DNA of 64,000 nucleotides from Agapanthus africanus (lineage: Eukaryota; Streptophyta; Magnoliopsida; Asparagales; Amaryllidaceae), in NCBI GenBank assembly GCA_030015575.1, contig CM057338.1, positions 826,018,353-826,082,352 of the forward strand. The letters are read 5' to 3'. Within the stretch, counting starts at the first letter, position 1. Every line of letters starts with the position of its first letter. Below, piece by piece: positions 1 through 13,010 of this stretch. The notes below the pieces were generated by a model. The model did no database searches. It saw only the letters and a list, made by a program, of their open reading frames with translations, and had not been told where the DNA came from. The position numbers and the translations under genes were made by a program.

Positions 1-1476
1 CCTGAGATCGTCATTTGTCTCGTGTAAGTTCCCACTGTGCTTTGATTACTACCCTACCATGGCTCAAAGGAGTCATGCAAACAAATTTAAGTTGGGTACA
101 GTCCCGAGCCACATAGAGGCAGTGAGCGGATCGTCGGGGATTCGTATGTCTTAGTATTGGGGGTAGATGTCGCACTGTGCGTGGGTAGCCATCACCAGAA
201 ATCCTTGGCCAAGGTGGACGAAATTTACTGATTTGGATTAGTAATTTCTCAGTGGGTGATGGGTTTCACACCGACTCGAATTATCGCGTTATTAGGGGTC
301 TGACATTATCCACTTCTAGACCCGATATACGATACTCTTAGACGAACATACCGGACTGTATGGAGATTGTCACAGACATGCTCAGTAGGGGTACAGATGA
401 GTTTGCTCGTCGGCCTTCCTTTTGCTCAATACCCGGGTAGCCGTTACATACAGCTTGTGCCGCTGACGTGCTTACGGTTAAACCCAATGTCAGTATATTG
501 ACGAGTCTTTAGAGTCCCACACAGAAGGTTTTCCCAGTTTAGGCGATATGCTATAGATAGCGCATGTTGGTATATACAGGTGTTCGATTAAATATGTGTA
601 CAGGCCACATGTACTTTAATCGGATGGTTGATAATACCAACGGCTTAGGATTAAGCGGGATTATTAAATCAAATCTTGATTTAATAATTTGTATATATAT
701 TTTAAATATATATATTCTAGTATTATTGTTCACTATTCATTTTCTCTTTTGGCTATTCGTATTTTTATACGGATACGCATATATGTATTTCAATACGTAT
801 ACCGGGCTGTATTCCGTATTTATACGGAATTTGTTCTAGAAGATGGACACCTCATTTGTGAATATTCATTTATGAATATTCATGAAATGAGGTAGAGGGT
901 GAGGTGGCATTGAGCATGGTTGAAGACATGTAGAGAGGAATGAGCTTCATTATTTTATTACATATTGTTATGAGTTTTTTATTTGTATGGTTGCAAAAAA
1001 TAATATGAAGCCATTCTTCATTATATGATTATTCATTCATTCTATCATATTCTTTCAACACTTGGTCATGGTTATTTTTCCTCACCTCCTCCTTCTACAT
1101 TTGCTCTCATGAGCTTAGATTTGAGAGAAAAAATAGTGGAAAATTCCTACATCCCCACTCTCCATTCCAAGCGAGCTTGGAGCGTTGGTTGCTTCACTAG
1201 GTGAAGCCGGAGCATGGATCGGTTCTTTCAGGTGGATCATATTCGGCAAAAGAGGGCCGGCTTGCAAATACGACCCGGAGCTCTTGAGAGCATGCTAGAG
1301 TCCAACCCAATTGGAACAAATTAAGACGCTACAATGGTTGTGATTTATATCTTGTTATGGTTTTAGTTTAGGTGTTTGGTTCAATTCTTGGGTTTTAGTT
1401 TCTAGCGCCACAAAAAATTTTGTTTTTGAATTCTGCATTAGCCACGAGTTAGCGGCGAGAGAACTAGAAACCAACA
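1..1476 (+). mobile_element. Partial 5' LTR of an Angela-type copia element, cut by the window edge
   Basis: The sequence is the inner and 3' part of a plus-strand LTR. Positions 1-840 match the LTR at 22904-24940 block by block (the 'gagatcgtcatttgtctcgtg' block, the 'cagtcccgagccacat' block, the 'gtattgacgagtctttagagtcc' block). It ends ...ccaaca at 1476, directly before a PBS, so it is a 5' LTR. The start lies outside the window. It contains a perfect 11-bp AT hairpin at 661-687. Confidence 0.85.
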
Positions 1477-1477
1477 A

Positions 1478-1490
1478 TGGTATCAGAGCC
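1478..1490 (+). other. Primer-binding site (tRNA-iMet type)
   Basis: TGGTATCAGAGCC lies one base after the LTR end. This is the initiator-Met tRNA complement used by most plant copia elements and it fixes the element as plus strand. Confidence 0.9.
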
Positions 1491-1805
1491 ACCCAAACAC
1501 CCTAAACTAGATAGATACGACTTCCGAATCCAGCCGGTTTTTGCCCCGCAAAAACTGCCGCAAACCCATTAACTTTTTTCATGTTATCATGATGATTGAT
1601 TCTCCACGGGCTCTCGGTTTGGACTAAGAACCTGCGGGGAGGTGCGCGGAGACCTCGGGCACATCCTGGAAGGATATAGGGAGGGCCCATCCCCCTGAGA
1701 CACCCTAAGGTGGCCTTGGGAGGGTGGGGACCCGGCACTACCTCACAAGGCAGTTTCGGGTCTGCCTACCCTCCTGACTACCTTAGGGTGGCCTAAGGGG
1801 ATAGG
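1491..1805 (+). other. Leader fragment after the PBS
   Basis: Non-coding, GC-richer leader of the element whose LTR is at 1-1476. It is interrupted at 1805 by a solo LTR and resumes at 4039. Repeated CCCTAAGGTGGCC-like pieces at 1699-1800 are the only local structure I see. Confidence 0.6.
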
Positions 1806-2669
1806 TGTTGGGGTCCTTAGCACCCTGGCCGCTAACCGCAGCCGTTACGGAATGAAAACCTTTCACTGTTAAAAAACTTGGCGATACAAACGACACCCTA
1901 GAATCTAACCAAACATTGAAACTAGCGAACTTAAGAGATCTTAGCTACTGTGATAGAGAGTTATACCAAAAGATCCGTGTCCTTTGGTCTTTTACCCTCT
2001 TCCTTAGCTCCTTAGGGACTCCGTGATGGAGCTTGATCTCCGGTCCTCCTCCGTCGAAGATGACCCACCTAAGATATATGGTTTATGGCTCTAGCTCCAC
2101 TCAAAAACCTAGTGGAGCAACTAAAGGCTCTAGGTTGCTAATTTAGAGTGTCTAGTGATATAGTGTGTGGTTCTTGTATTTTTCTATCTCTCTTCCTCCC
2201 TTGTTTCTCAATACATGAGAGGGGTAGGGAGGAAGATGAAGGATGAGCTAAAGAAAAGAGCTTATGAGGAGAGAGAACAAAAATATGAGAATGAAAATCA
2301 ACTTAAGAGAGAAAAAACATTAACCATGGTTTTGTATAAACCATTTTTTCAATATTATAACACAACCATGCTTGAATGGTTTGCACAAATGAATTTACAA
2401 TTCATTTTTCAATACTATTCAAGTATGGTTCACATCATTCTCTCCTTTACACCTCATTTTCTTTTTTACACCCCATTTCCATTTTACAAATAAAATGGAA
2501 AATACATGATGAGGTGTCCTCTTTCTAGAATGTCTTTCTGTATAAATACGGAATACACTCTACCGTATATACATACCTGTATTCGTATCACATTACAAAA
2601 ACCTAAAGAGATAGAATAATACAAAGAACATAATACTAGAATTTACATATCGAAATATGCATATGTAAA

Positions 2670-2815
2670 TTATTAAATCAACACCTGATTTAATAATCCG
2701 GCTTAATCCTAAGCTGGCTAGTATTATCAACCGTCCGACCGAAATCCCGGATAACACTAGAATATACATATTGAAATATGTATATATAACTCATTAAATC
2801 AATACCTGATTTAAT
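2670..2815. repeat. Two AT hairpins in tandem inside the LTR
   Basis: TTATTAAATCA (2670-2680) pairs perfectly with TGATTTAATAA (2686-2696) across a 5-nt loop. A second copy about 120 bp on pairs ATTAAATCA (2793-2801) with TGATTTAAT (2807-2815). Each is followed by a second palindrome of the type CCGGCTTA/TAAGCTGG. Confidence 0.75.
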
Positions 2816-3474
2816 AATCCGGATTAATCCTAAGCCGGCTAGTATTATCATTCGATCGGAACCCTACACGTATCAAAATACGACTACTACATCATTACGC
2901 TTGAACCAGGGAAATCCTCTGTGTAGGACTCTAAAGACTCGACAGTACGTTGGCAGTGGGTTTAACCACAAGCATGTCAGCGGCACTAGCTATACGTAAC
3001 GGCTAACCCGGTAATTGTCGAAAAGGAAGGCTGACGAGCAAACTTATCCGGACCCCTACTGAGCTTATCCGTGACAATCTCCGTACAATACGATCTCTTC
3101 ATCTAAGAGTATCACATATCGGGTCTAGGGGGTGGTAAACGTCAAAACCCTAATAACCTGATAAGTCATGTAGATTTGGCTCAGGAACGATCCGAGAAAC
3201 TACCGATCTAATCATCAATAAATCTCACCTGCCTTTGCTAAGGTCTTATGGTTCTGGCCAACAGGACAAAGTGCGATATCGATTCCCAATATCGGGAGAG
3301 ACGAATCCCTGACAATCACTCACTGCCTCCATATGGATCGGGACTGTACCCAACCAAAACCTGTTTGCACTACTCAGTAGAGCCGTGGTAGGGTAATGAT
3401 CAAAGTACAGTGGGAACTCACATGAGACAAATGATGATCTCAGGTGTAAAGACTAACCTGTACTCATGCTACCT

Positions 3475-3520
3475 GAGAACCGCTATCTGACGATAGGTAT
3501 AATACCATCTAGCGGTTCTC
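3475..3520. other. Conserved LTR hairpin with GGTATAATACC core
   Basis: GAGAACCGCTA (3475-3485) pairs perfectly over 11 bp with TAGCGGTTCTC (3510-3520); the loop contains GGTATAATACC, itself a palindrome. The same structure with changed arms recurs in the other LTRs of the window. Confidence 0.75.
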
Positions 3521-4038
3521 GGTGAGTCCGTCCAGTGTACTCACCCCAAGTGAGCATCTGTATATGATATTAGGTGATTACACCAATGGTCGTGGGACCA
3601 ACCACCACCCCTCGTCAGGGTTTAGAAACGTATACACAAGTCTACTCTGGAATATCGATGTCCGGTCTCGATACTCCTGCGACTTGGGGACTTTAAGGAT
3701 GTTCTTATGGACTACCTAGCTCCCACAAGTATGGCCATCATAAAGCTGGTAGTCAAGCAAAATCCTATGGGCTTTATCAACATGTATCCGAGATATGTGA
3801 TATCGAGTATAACATATGCACATGTTAAGATAAAGACAAACCAAAATAGTATACTGTTGTAACGAGTCTTTATCAACATGTATAAGCAATAAAAAGCAAT
3901 AAGAAAAACAAATACATATGTTCAGATAAAGACAACAAAAATACTATAGTATATAACTGAGCAAGATTGTCCTGTACATACATATCCCTAGCATCCTATA
4001 CAATACAGGCCTCTAGGGTATACATATCTAACAATGGG

Positions 4039-4420
4039 TACCAACTAGGTGCGATATTAATTTTATGTCGGGGCCCTCCGCGAAGTTTCATATCAATCCG
4101 AGCTCATTTCGGCCTCCCGGAGTGGGTTTTATCATTGAATTTTTGCCGGTTTTTAGCACAGTTGATTTTTGGTGTTTTGGAAAATTGAAGTGTTGGCTAT
4201 TTGTGTGTGGTATTCGATTATCGTAGGATTAGTGATGGTTACGTGTATCATAACGTTTGGTAAAACATCGTCTAATTGCTATACGTATCAATTAAACTAG
4301 GTTACGGAATTGATACTCGCAAGTTTGCATGTTCTGTGATGGATATTGCTTGTTGATTATGGTTGTATTGGATCTGTCGCGATGGATAGCCTGGTGTATG
4401 TAATATTGTTGTAAATTCAC
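4039..4420 (+). other. Leader fragment resumed after the solo LTR
   Basis: Segments such as 'cgtctaattgctatacgt' and 'gtcgcgatggatagcctggtg' align with the family C leaders at about 13560-13680 and 32800-32910. Similarity fades near 4420, where the older remnant begins. Confidence 0.55.
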
Positions 4421-6365
4421 GATGTCGTGCTTTTGAAAAGGATATGGTTCAATATCGGATATGTCGGTTTTTGATTAAAATTTTTGCACGAAGTGATTCT
4501 CGAGTTATAAAATACCACAAGTGCACGATGCGTTGACGTAGTCCGGAAAGTACGGGTCGATCCACAGGGAATGGATATCACAACGTTATTTTGAGTTAGA
4601 AACAAAGGTTTTGAGGCTGAGTTTGTCACGTTTTTTTATACAAATGAAGCGATGTAAAGAATAAAATGATATATCCGGAAAACTTAGGCTAAGATTTGGT
4701 TAATTGACTTATGACGTTATCCCCAACTCTCAATCTTGATTGAACATCCATTTCTAGTATCTATTTGACTTAAAAAGCATGCCGCATCTAAACCGATTAC
4801 AAAGTATCATTTTAGGATATGATATCAAAATTAGCACAAAAGAAACTATAAATTTTTATGATTTTTAGATGAAATAAGGATAATATGAGCTAAGTGAAGT
4901 TAGCGAGTATAGGACATATGCTTGTATAGTTACATGTCCTATTTAGCTAGTTTACTACACTTAGGTAAATTTTACCTTCCTTTCTACTTCAATTCTTAAT
5001 GTAACAAAAATGATATGTAAAGAAGGAATATGAAATGTATTAAAGGTTGATTTGCCACCTTTCAAAACAACATATCCTATCAAGCAATAACACAATAATA
5101 TTGCATACATTAAGAAAAGAAGTTCAAAAAGTGCTAAGAATTAAGAATGAAAGGTTGGAAGGCAAGCCATTCATCAACCTACCTCACCATTGCCTAAGTG
5201 AAAACTACTCACACATCATGTAAAACACAACTGAGCAAATAAAAGAGAATGCAAGAAACAAAGAAAAGATACAATAACCATAATAGAACTTAATGAAGCC
5301 TTTATTGATATGGAATCCAAGTACAAGAAAAATGAGTTTAATTACCAAAATCTAATCTTGGAAGCTCAAAAATAGAAGTTGCAAGACCAGAAGAAGGCAA
5401 AGAACTCAATCAAATCACTAGAACTACACAATTTTATCAAGAGTGAATATAAGTAGTGAAAATGTACATCCCTTTCACACAAACTGATATGCTATTTATA
5501 GAACTTGTAAAAGTAGAAGTTGCATATACCAATAGACTGACAAGACCACCAGGGACCCACATAAGTTGCACGAGACAATTTGGCTTTGATTTGGCCGCAA
5601 ATTGCGGCCAAAGGGATTAAATTTGTGGCCAAATTTTGGATACTGAGGCCCACCTTTGGTCTATGGTCTTCTGGTCACTTGTTCATCTCTCTGTAGTTGC
5701 AATTTATTGTAATTCACACATGGGTAAAATCTAGAGTAATGAACAGAGAACGAAAGTGATCAAGTTGCAATGATTCACACTTCAAAATCAACTTTTTTTC
5801 AAATACTTATTACCATACCTACTTGTGCACCCACTTGCAAAACACCATGATGGTATTTTTCCCACTTGATGCATATGGTCAAATCCATGTTCACACTTGT
5901 TCACATATGATTATGTTGGACCAAAACAAGAATTATTTGTATACAACTCTTATATGTTGCAAACCCATTCGATCTGATCAGTATTCTGTTAAGTTTGCAG
6001 TTCCGGTTAAAAATCGTCGTTTCTGTACAAGTTGTGTACCGTCTTCAGTGTTTTCCTTATGTACCTGTAATCTGTACTAATGAACAGACACAGATTAGAT
6101 ATCACTATTTCTTGAAAAAATGATAGAAAATGAGCGGTATTAAAATGTAATAACCATGCCGAACAAATACCCCCAAACTTACCTTTTTGCTCTTCTCGTG
6201 AAAAACAAAAATTATTAATTTCACTTTCGCAGGGAACACGATTGCACCGAGCCCGTGCAACGAGCCGTTAAACCTCTAGGTGTCTCTAGTAGGAGGAGTT
6301 ATGTCTCCTGAGGGGTTTCAGCGGATTACAACCACAAAATCCCGTCAAGCTAGTTTTCTTGGGGT
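4421..6365. other. Old retroelement-like remnant, no gene
   Basis: AT-rich non-coding DNA with no convincing reading frame. It includes a 'caagtgcacgatgcgttgacgtag...tacgggtcgatccacaggga' type block (about 4520-4570), a kind of block often seen in plant retrotransposon remnants, and 'acccccaaactta' at about 6171. I see no LTR ends or PBS. Assignment to a Ty3/gypsy element is a guess from these blocks and from the pseudogene at 9779-10651. Confidence 0.35.
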
Positions 6366-6370
6366 TATAG

Positions 6371-8565
6371 TGCAGGGTTACCTAGCACGGCAGCAAGGTT
6401 TCGGGAGGCATCGTCCATGCCAAATTAAAATTTTTGCCATTCTGGCTAACCCTAATATAGAATCGTTTACTAGAAATACAACGGAATATTATGCAAACAA
6501 CTTCGCATATAAAATGTGAGCAAGGAATACAACCTTTGTAGACTGGTCATTCACTTCAATAGCTACGTGTAGTAGTCCCTTCGCTGCGATCGTGAACTCC
6601 GGGCTCTAGAGAAGCTCCCTTGAAGAAACGAACATGCTTGCTTCGAAGACTTTGAGGCCGAAGATGATCTACGTCGAGGAGACACTAACCCAAGCTATCT
6701 CTTCACTAACCATGAAATTAGTGAAGCAAACACCCTATACTAAATGGCAAGTAGTAGAGGAGGATGAAGTAGGAAGTGGGCTCACTTTAGAAATCATTTT
6801 CTCACAAGGTTTCATCACTTATCAAAAATCAAGAGAGCTCAAAAATGAGGAAGAAGAAAATGAAGTGATGAACAAAAATATGAGGTTAGAAATGCAACCA
6901 AGGTTAGATAATATCATGCCTAACCCTTGTAGAGACTAAACCATAGCCTAAGGTTAAAGGTTGGGTTAATAAATATCTCAAGCATGACAAACAAGTGGAC
7001 TTGGTCAATGGTTATCTTTTTGCACAAAATATCAACCATGACAAAAACCATTTGTTTGAATTACTTAAAATAAATAAAACCCTAGCTTAACCATAACATG
7101 GTTTAAGTCTTATACATACATGTTGCATGTATAACCTAGCTTGACACACTAATATATATCACACATACAATAAGTGTGCATAAAGAAAGCAATACATTTA
7201 ACATATATCACATATATATTAATGTATCATTAAGTGAGAGAAAAAATGAATACTTAAGTGAGCTAATATTAGTTAATGTAATGTAATATATCAAATATTA
7301 AATCAACACCTGATTTAATAATCCGGCTATATCACATATGACCGACTAATATCAAATGTATCCATTTATCGAATCAACACTTAATCCGATAACCCGGCTA
7401 TATCACATATAACCAATCGATACATATATCGCGAGAATAGAATACGGTATCTTATATCGTATTAATCTCGGTCCCGCACATATCACATATGTGCTCCTAC
7501 TCCGTTTTGCTTGAGCCAGGAAAGCTCTGTGTAGGACTCTAAAGACTCGTCAATACGCCGGCAGTAGATGATGATCATATCAAACACCCACAAGCCGCAA
7601 GCGGTCTACTAAACGTAACGGCCATCCGGGTATTGAGCGATCAGAAGATCAACAAGCAAGCCTGCTCGTACTCCTGCGAATCCAATCAGTAACACTACCG
7701 TACAGTCCGGTCTCTTCGTCTCATATGTCGCATATCTCGTCTAGGGGTGGTATACGTCAGACCCCAGTAACTCGATTAGTCGTGTCGATATAAGGCTCAA
7801 AACGGGTCGAGAAACTACTGATAACACTTACCAGTATATCTCCGAAGCATCCTTGGCCAGGAACTTCCTGTTATAGCCAATCGAGTACAGCGCAACATCA
7901 ACTCCCAATACCGGGAGAGACGAAACCCCTCCTATCGCTCATTGCCTCCATGTGATCGGGACTGTACCCAAAATCCACCATTTTGCACGTTCTCTTGAAC
8001 GTGGTAAGGTGGAAATCAAAGCACAGTGGGAATCACAAAAGACTTTATGACGATCTCTGGTCTACAGACTAACCTGTACCAGTGTCACCAGAGAACTGCC
8101 ATCTGACGTTAGGTATAATACCATCTGGAAGTTCTCGGAGAGTCCGTCCAGTGTACCCAGTCTCCACTGAGTACCCGTATACTATCTCTGATGTCAAACA
8201 CCAATGGATATGGGATCATCTATCGCCGATCTACATGAGTCGAGAAGCTATACACCAGTCTACTCTGGTATATCGATGCCCTGTCTCCATACACCCTCGA
8301 CTAGGAACATTTGAAGGATGTACTTGTCGACTACTCTGTCCCCACTAGTATGATCTGCATCATAATCCTGGTAGTCAAGTACTCATCCTAAAAGCTTTAT
8401 CAACATGTAACATAGAGACAATCAGAGTACATGTTAAGATAAAGAGCAACCAGATAGTATACTATCATGTCGAGCAAGAAAGTCCTCACTATATATGTCC
8501 AAGCATCCACTACAATATACATCGTATGTACAGTAATGGCCTCTAAGGCATACATATAACTAACA
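6371..8565 (-). mobile_element. Solo LTR, family B, minus strand
   Basis: It begins tgcagggtta and ends ...ataactaaca, matching the family B LTRs at 25450 and 43222 along its whole length (2195 bp). There is no purine tract or PBS at either side. Flanks tatag (6366-6370) and tgtag (8566-8570) fit a 5-bp TSD with one substitution. Two AT palindrome units lie at about 7295-7440 and the GGTATAATACC hairpin at about 8088-8136. Confidence 0.85.
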
Positions 8566-8570
8566 TGTAG

Positions 8571-9778
8571 TCATTTCTAATACTAAGGTGTAGTATAAAA
8601 ACTTAGAAATTCTATTATCCTAAGTCAAAAATATCGAACCCCCTGTTTCACTCGCTTTTTATTTAACCAAGATTCTATACGTTTTTTCGTGTTTTGTGCG
8701 AATAGCATCGTTATGTTTTAAGAAACTTTGATTTAGAGTTTATGTCAAAGATGGACCAAAAACATCAGAAGGATCACACTAGTTTGTTTAAGACTTAAAT
8801 TTTTTCTTCAAGTTTCGTTCTCCAGTTCGGTTTCAAATCAAAGATTCTATTAACTTCAACAGAGGACTAAGTTTTATTCTTCACTCCACCTATTACCTGA
8901 TTTTGGATCATACACACTCTCGTGAACGTGCAATAGTCTTTTATCTATATATCTCCGTTTAAAAAGTATTTTTATAGTAAAACTTGTCTTTATCCAAGAT
9001 GATTCTCACACAAAGAACCGTGAGGAATTTTAAGACAGAGAGAACACTTGCTTGACTTTATTTTAAAATTTTCTTTCTAGGTTTCTTAGTGAGCTTTGGG
9101 TCAATGCACCCAAACCATATGGTTTTAGGACATTAGGTGTGAAAACACCCCGGCGGACTTAATTGCCCAAGTCACCTAGGCCCTAAAACAAAAAGACTTA
9201 TTTTATATGTGAAAATCTCAAAGTAATATGAACGGAGATACAATTGATTTTTCTTTTCATTTTTTAGATCAAAAGACGTGTTTTGTGTGGATATGGGTGT
9301 GTAATCACTCAAGAATCAAGATAGGTTATTTTTCAGACTTGGTCTCTATTATAACTTAAATATTACCCTTTCATATTCAACTTACTTTATGAACTATTCT
9401 TGATATTACTTATTTCCAAACAACTTGTTTGATCCTAAAGAGTTTTATCGATTTTAAAAGTTTTTATGACATGTCGAATCTCGTTCTCTCGTTTCTTAAA
9501 ACTTACGACACGTGTATGGTGATGTAAAAAGACATTTTATCTATAGTTAATTTCAAAGAAGGGTTACGTTTTGGGTTTTTAATTTTTAAAATAGGATCTA
9601 GTTGTTTCAAACTTATCAAACACAAACCGTCGATATTTCGAAACTAGTTTTTTCCTACTAGCTAATTTGACGACAAAGTTTTTATGCTTTTTAGAAGTTT
9701 TTCACATTTTTATGATTTTTGGATTTTTGTATATACAAACAGAAAAAGGAAAATTTTAACACTATTTTTTTTTCATTT
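8571..9778. other. Old retroelement-like remnant, no gene
   Basis: AT-rich DNA continuing the remnant from before the solo LTR. A block at about 9090-9185 ('gggtcaatgcacccaaacc ... ccggcggacttaattgccc') resembles non-coding parts of plant gypsy-type elements from memory only. I found no reading frame worth calling. Confidence 0.35.
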
Positions 9779-10651
9779 TCAATTTTTTTTTCCGATACAA
9801 TAAGAAAAATGCAGTACAAAAGCAAATATGCAATGCAAACTATATGAAAATAAAGGAAAAATACAGGAATGAAAGTGCGAAAATGTAGAAAACGTGCAAG
9901 TGCAACTACATGCTATATACATGAACCAACTCATCCCATTACCCCCAAACTCGAAATGGGCAATGTCCTCATTGTCTTCTTGATTTCCCTTTTCCCTTCC
10001 TACCGCCGCTTCCTTCTTCATCTGCTGCTTGCTGAGCCGCCTCAATTCTATCTAACTATTCTTGCATATTTTGTTGCTTCTTCAGCATATGGCGTATGCT
10101 TCGAAATATCAAGCACTGCAAGTCCTTCTCATTATCTGGTTCGGGCTCGTGAAGAAGCGCCTCTGTAGAATCCTCTGGTCCTGGATGCTCGCTCGGGTTT
10201 TCCCTTGTCCAATTCTTCTGCTCGTAGCGTCGGCCTATATATCCCTGCGAAATCAGCTCTGTCTCAACTGGCCAATATGTGTAAGAGACTACATACCCAT
10301 CGAACTCTGCCCTCGCCATATAGTACTTGAAAATGAGGGTTACCAGGATTGGAAGCAGGGGATTTTTCTGATCCACCCCCTCTATGATCGTACTGAACAA
10401 TTGGGTCACAACACAAAAGTGGTGATCCTTTTCCATTAAGCAATGAACGATATGCCCTACTCCAGCCGGGAAGGAGGAAACACGGCTAATACCCTGATGT
10501 TGCGGTTTGCCCATTGGCAAACCGCAAGCGCATTTCGATACATCTGCGTGGGGTTTAACCCCTTGTCCTTCAATTCTACAAAATCGCTTAATAATGATCG
10601 ATAAACTGCCAACTCGTTTGCCTGTTGATTTCCAGGCCTCATCGGAATGTT
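9779..10651 (-). pseudogene. Decayed retroelement open reading frame, possibly Ty3/gypsy-associated
   Basis: Read on the minus strand, coding-like sequence runs from about 10642 down to 9940 but alternates between two frames (10642-10457, 10520-10056, 10045-9779), so it has at least two frameshifts. A 154-residue open stretch (10520-10056) contains 'LVTLIFKYY' preceded by a histidine-rich helix-like segment; this is loosely like a domain found in plant gypsy-type ORFs, but I cannot place it firmly. The end includes an acidic 'DNEDIAHFEFGGN' tail. The frame is cut by the solo LTR at 10657 and continues at 12828-13010. Family assignment is uncertain; the retroelement origin is an inference. Confidence 0.35.
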
Positions 10652-10656
10652 GGTTA

Positions 10657-12822
10657 TGTTAGTTATGTGTATGCCCTAGAGGCCATTACTGTACATACGA
10701 TGTATATTGTAATGGATGCTTGGACATATATAGGGAAGACTTTCTTGCTCGACATGATAGTATGCTATCTGGTTGTACTTTATCTTAACATATACTCTGA
10801 TTGTCTCTATGTTATATGTTGATAAATCCCTTAGGATATGTACTCGACTACTGGGACTATGATGAGATCATATTACTGGGGCCAAGGTAGTCGACGAGTA
10901 CATCCTATAACTGTTCCTAGTCGAGGGTGTATCGAGACAGGGCATCGATACACCAGAGTAGACTAGCGTATACGCATCTTGACCCATATGATGGGCGATG
11001 GATGATCCCATATCCATCGGTGTTTGACATCAAGGATGGTGTACGGGTGCTCAGTGGAGACTGGGTATACTAGACGGACTCGCCGAGAACTCCCAGATGG
11101 TATTATACCTCACGTCAGATGGCAGTTCTTTGGTGACATTGGTACAGGTTAGTCTGTAGACCCGAGATCGTCATAGAGTCTTGTGTGATTCCTATTGTGC
11201 TTTGATTTCCATCATACCACGTCCATGAGGGCGTGTAAAAAGGTAGCTTTTGGGTACAGTCCCGAATCACATGGAGGCAATGAGCGATAGGAGGGGATTC
11301 GTCTCTCCCGGTATAGGGAGTTGATGTTGTGCTGTGTTCGATTGGCTATAACTGGAAATCCCTGGCCAGGGTTGCTGAGATTTACTGGTAAGTGTTATCA
11401 GTAGTTTCTCGAACTGTTATAGACCTCATATCGACACGACTTATCAAACTACTGGGGTCTGACGTTTACCACCCTTAGGCGAGATATGCGACATATCAGA
11501 CGACGAGACCGGACTGTACGGGAGTGTTACTGATTGGATTCGCAGGAGAATGTACAGGCTTGCTTGTTGATCTTCTGATCGCTAAATACTTGGGTGGCTG
11601 TTACGTTTAGCTGACCGCTTGCAGCTTGTGGGTGTTTGATATGATCATCACCTACTGCCGGCGTATTGACGATTCTTTAGAGTCCTACACAGAGGTTTCT
11701 TGACTCAGGCAAAACGAAGTAGGAGCACATATGTGATATGTGCGGGACCGAGGATAATGCGATATGAAATACCGTATTTTATTCTCACGATATTTGATAT
11801 TAGCCGGGTCATCGGATCAAGTATTGATTCGATGAATCGGTAAATAAGATATTAGTCGGTTATATGCGATATAGCCGGATTGTCGGATCAAGTGTTGATT
11901 CGATAATTTAATGTATAATAATATATATGATATATTAAATTACATAACTAATATTAGCTCACTAAAAGATTCTTTGTCTCACTCGGGTAATACATTGATA
12001 TATATGCGATATATGTTAATTGTATTATTTTATTTTGTTACAATAAATATTATATATGTGATATATAATATTGTAACATGATATGATTACTAATACAACA
12101 TGTTTAGTGGAGATTAAACAAGGTTAGGGTTTGAATTGGGTTAGTTCTTTCATGAACATTCTAGAAGGTTTTTCTTTTGTCATTAAAGAGATATTATGCT
12201 TGATATTTTTGTGTGACTCATTCTTAACCCAACCAAAACCCTAGCCATAGTTAAATCTCTACATGAGTCATCCTTGACCATGGTTGCATAATTAATCATT
12301 ATTACATTTCATTATTCATCACAAAAGGATTCTTCATCTTCTTCCTTGAGTTCTTCATGGAAAAGCTTTCTAGCTTTTTCAAAGGTGATGAAAATGAGTG
12401 AGAAATAGAAAACAAATGAGAGCAAAAATCCTACTTCATCATCCTCATTTATCCTTGCCATTTAGATGAGGGTGTTCACTGCATTTAGTGAGTGAGAGGT
12501 TGTGTTAAAGAAACTTCAAGGTAGATCATCATTGTTATCGAAGATCGGAAGCAAGCATGCATCTTTCTCTTCGTGGAGCCTCTCGAGAGTCCGGAACTTG
12601 ATGATCGCAGCGAAGGGACCACAACACGGAGCTTAAGAAGTAAAGGACCGGATCTACAAAGGTTGTAATCCCTCTCACTTAGTGTTAAAATGTTTAACAT
12701 ACTTGTTTTCGCCTAATCTCTAGTTTAAAGATCTTGTTTAGGGTTGTTCGGCACGGCTAAATTTTAAATCGGGCACGGTTGATGCCTTCTAGACCCTTGT
12801 GCGTGTGCCTAGTAACCCTACA
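10657..12822 (+). mobile_element. Solo LTR, plus strand, with perfect TSD
   Basis: TGTTAGTTATGTGTATGCCC at 10657 is the Angela-type LTR start and ...aaccctaca the end. The 5-bp flanks are identical: ggtta at 10652-10656 and at 12823-12827. There is no internal region. The LTR is 2166 bp and carries two AT palindrome units at about 11810-11920 and the GGTATTATACC hairpin at about 11084-11132. It splits the old reading frame described at 9779-10651. Confidence 0.92.
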
Positions 12823-12827
12823 GGTTA

Positions 12828-13010
12828 CTCTCGAGATTGTTTCCGGTTGAAAAATTCTTTGTCTTCCTCAAAAGAAAAACTCTACATATCCTAACCCTGG
12901 CTCGCCACTTCTCAAAGCATCATAAAAATCCTCAACCAATTCTCTTATTGCAAAAAGATCCTCGCTGTTATAAACTAGGAAATCCCATCCCCTTTGACGA
13001 ATTTCATCAT
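12828..13010 (-). pseudogene. Continuation of the decayed retroelement frame
   Basis: On the minus strand this stretch leads into the frame at 10642 once the solo LTR and one TSD copy are ignored. Stop codons interrupt it and the product is not recognisable. Confidence 0.3.

Larger units (their letters stand above)
1806..4033 (-). mobile_element. Solo LTR, Angela-type, minus strand
   Basis: The block runs from tgttggggtcc (1806) to ...tatctaaca (4033), so read on the minus strand it starts TGTTAGATATG and ends in CA. Neither side carries a PBS or purine tract. Flanks atagg (1801-1805) and atggg (4034-4038) look like a 5-bp TSD with one change, so this is a solo LTR inside the leader of the first element. 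It is in opposite orientation to the 1-1476 LTR and shares most blocks with it. Length 2228 bp. Confidence 0.85.

Noticed and set aside
1502-1738. 78-residue GC-rich minus-strand frame
   Set aside because: It lies in a non-coding leader, has no homologous frame in related leaders, and its composition is explained by local GC content.
10062-10439. 125-residue plus-strand open frame
   Set aside because: It is the opposite strand of the decayed retroelement frame at 10056-10520 and has biased, membrane-like composition typical of antisense shadows.
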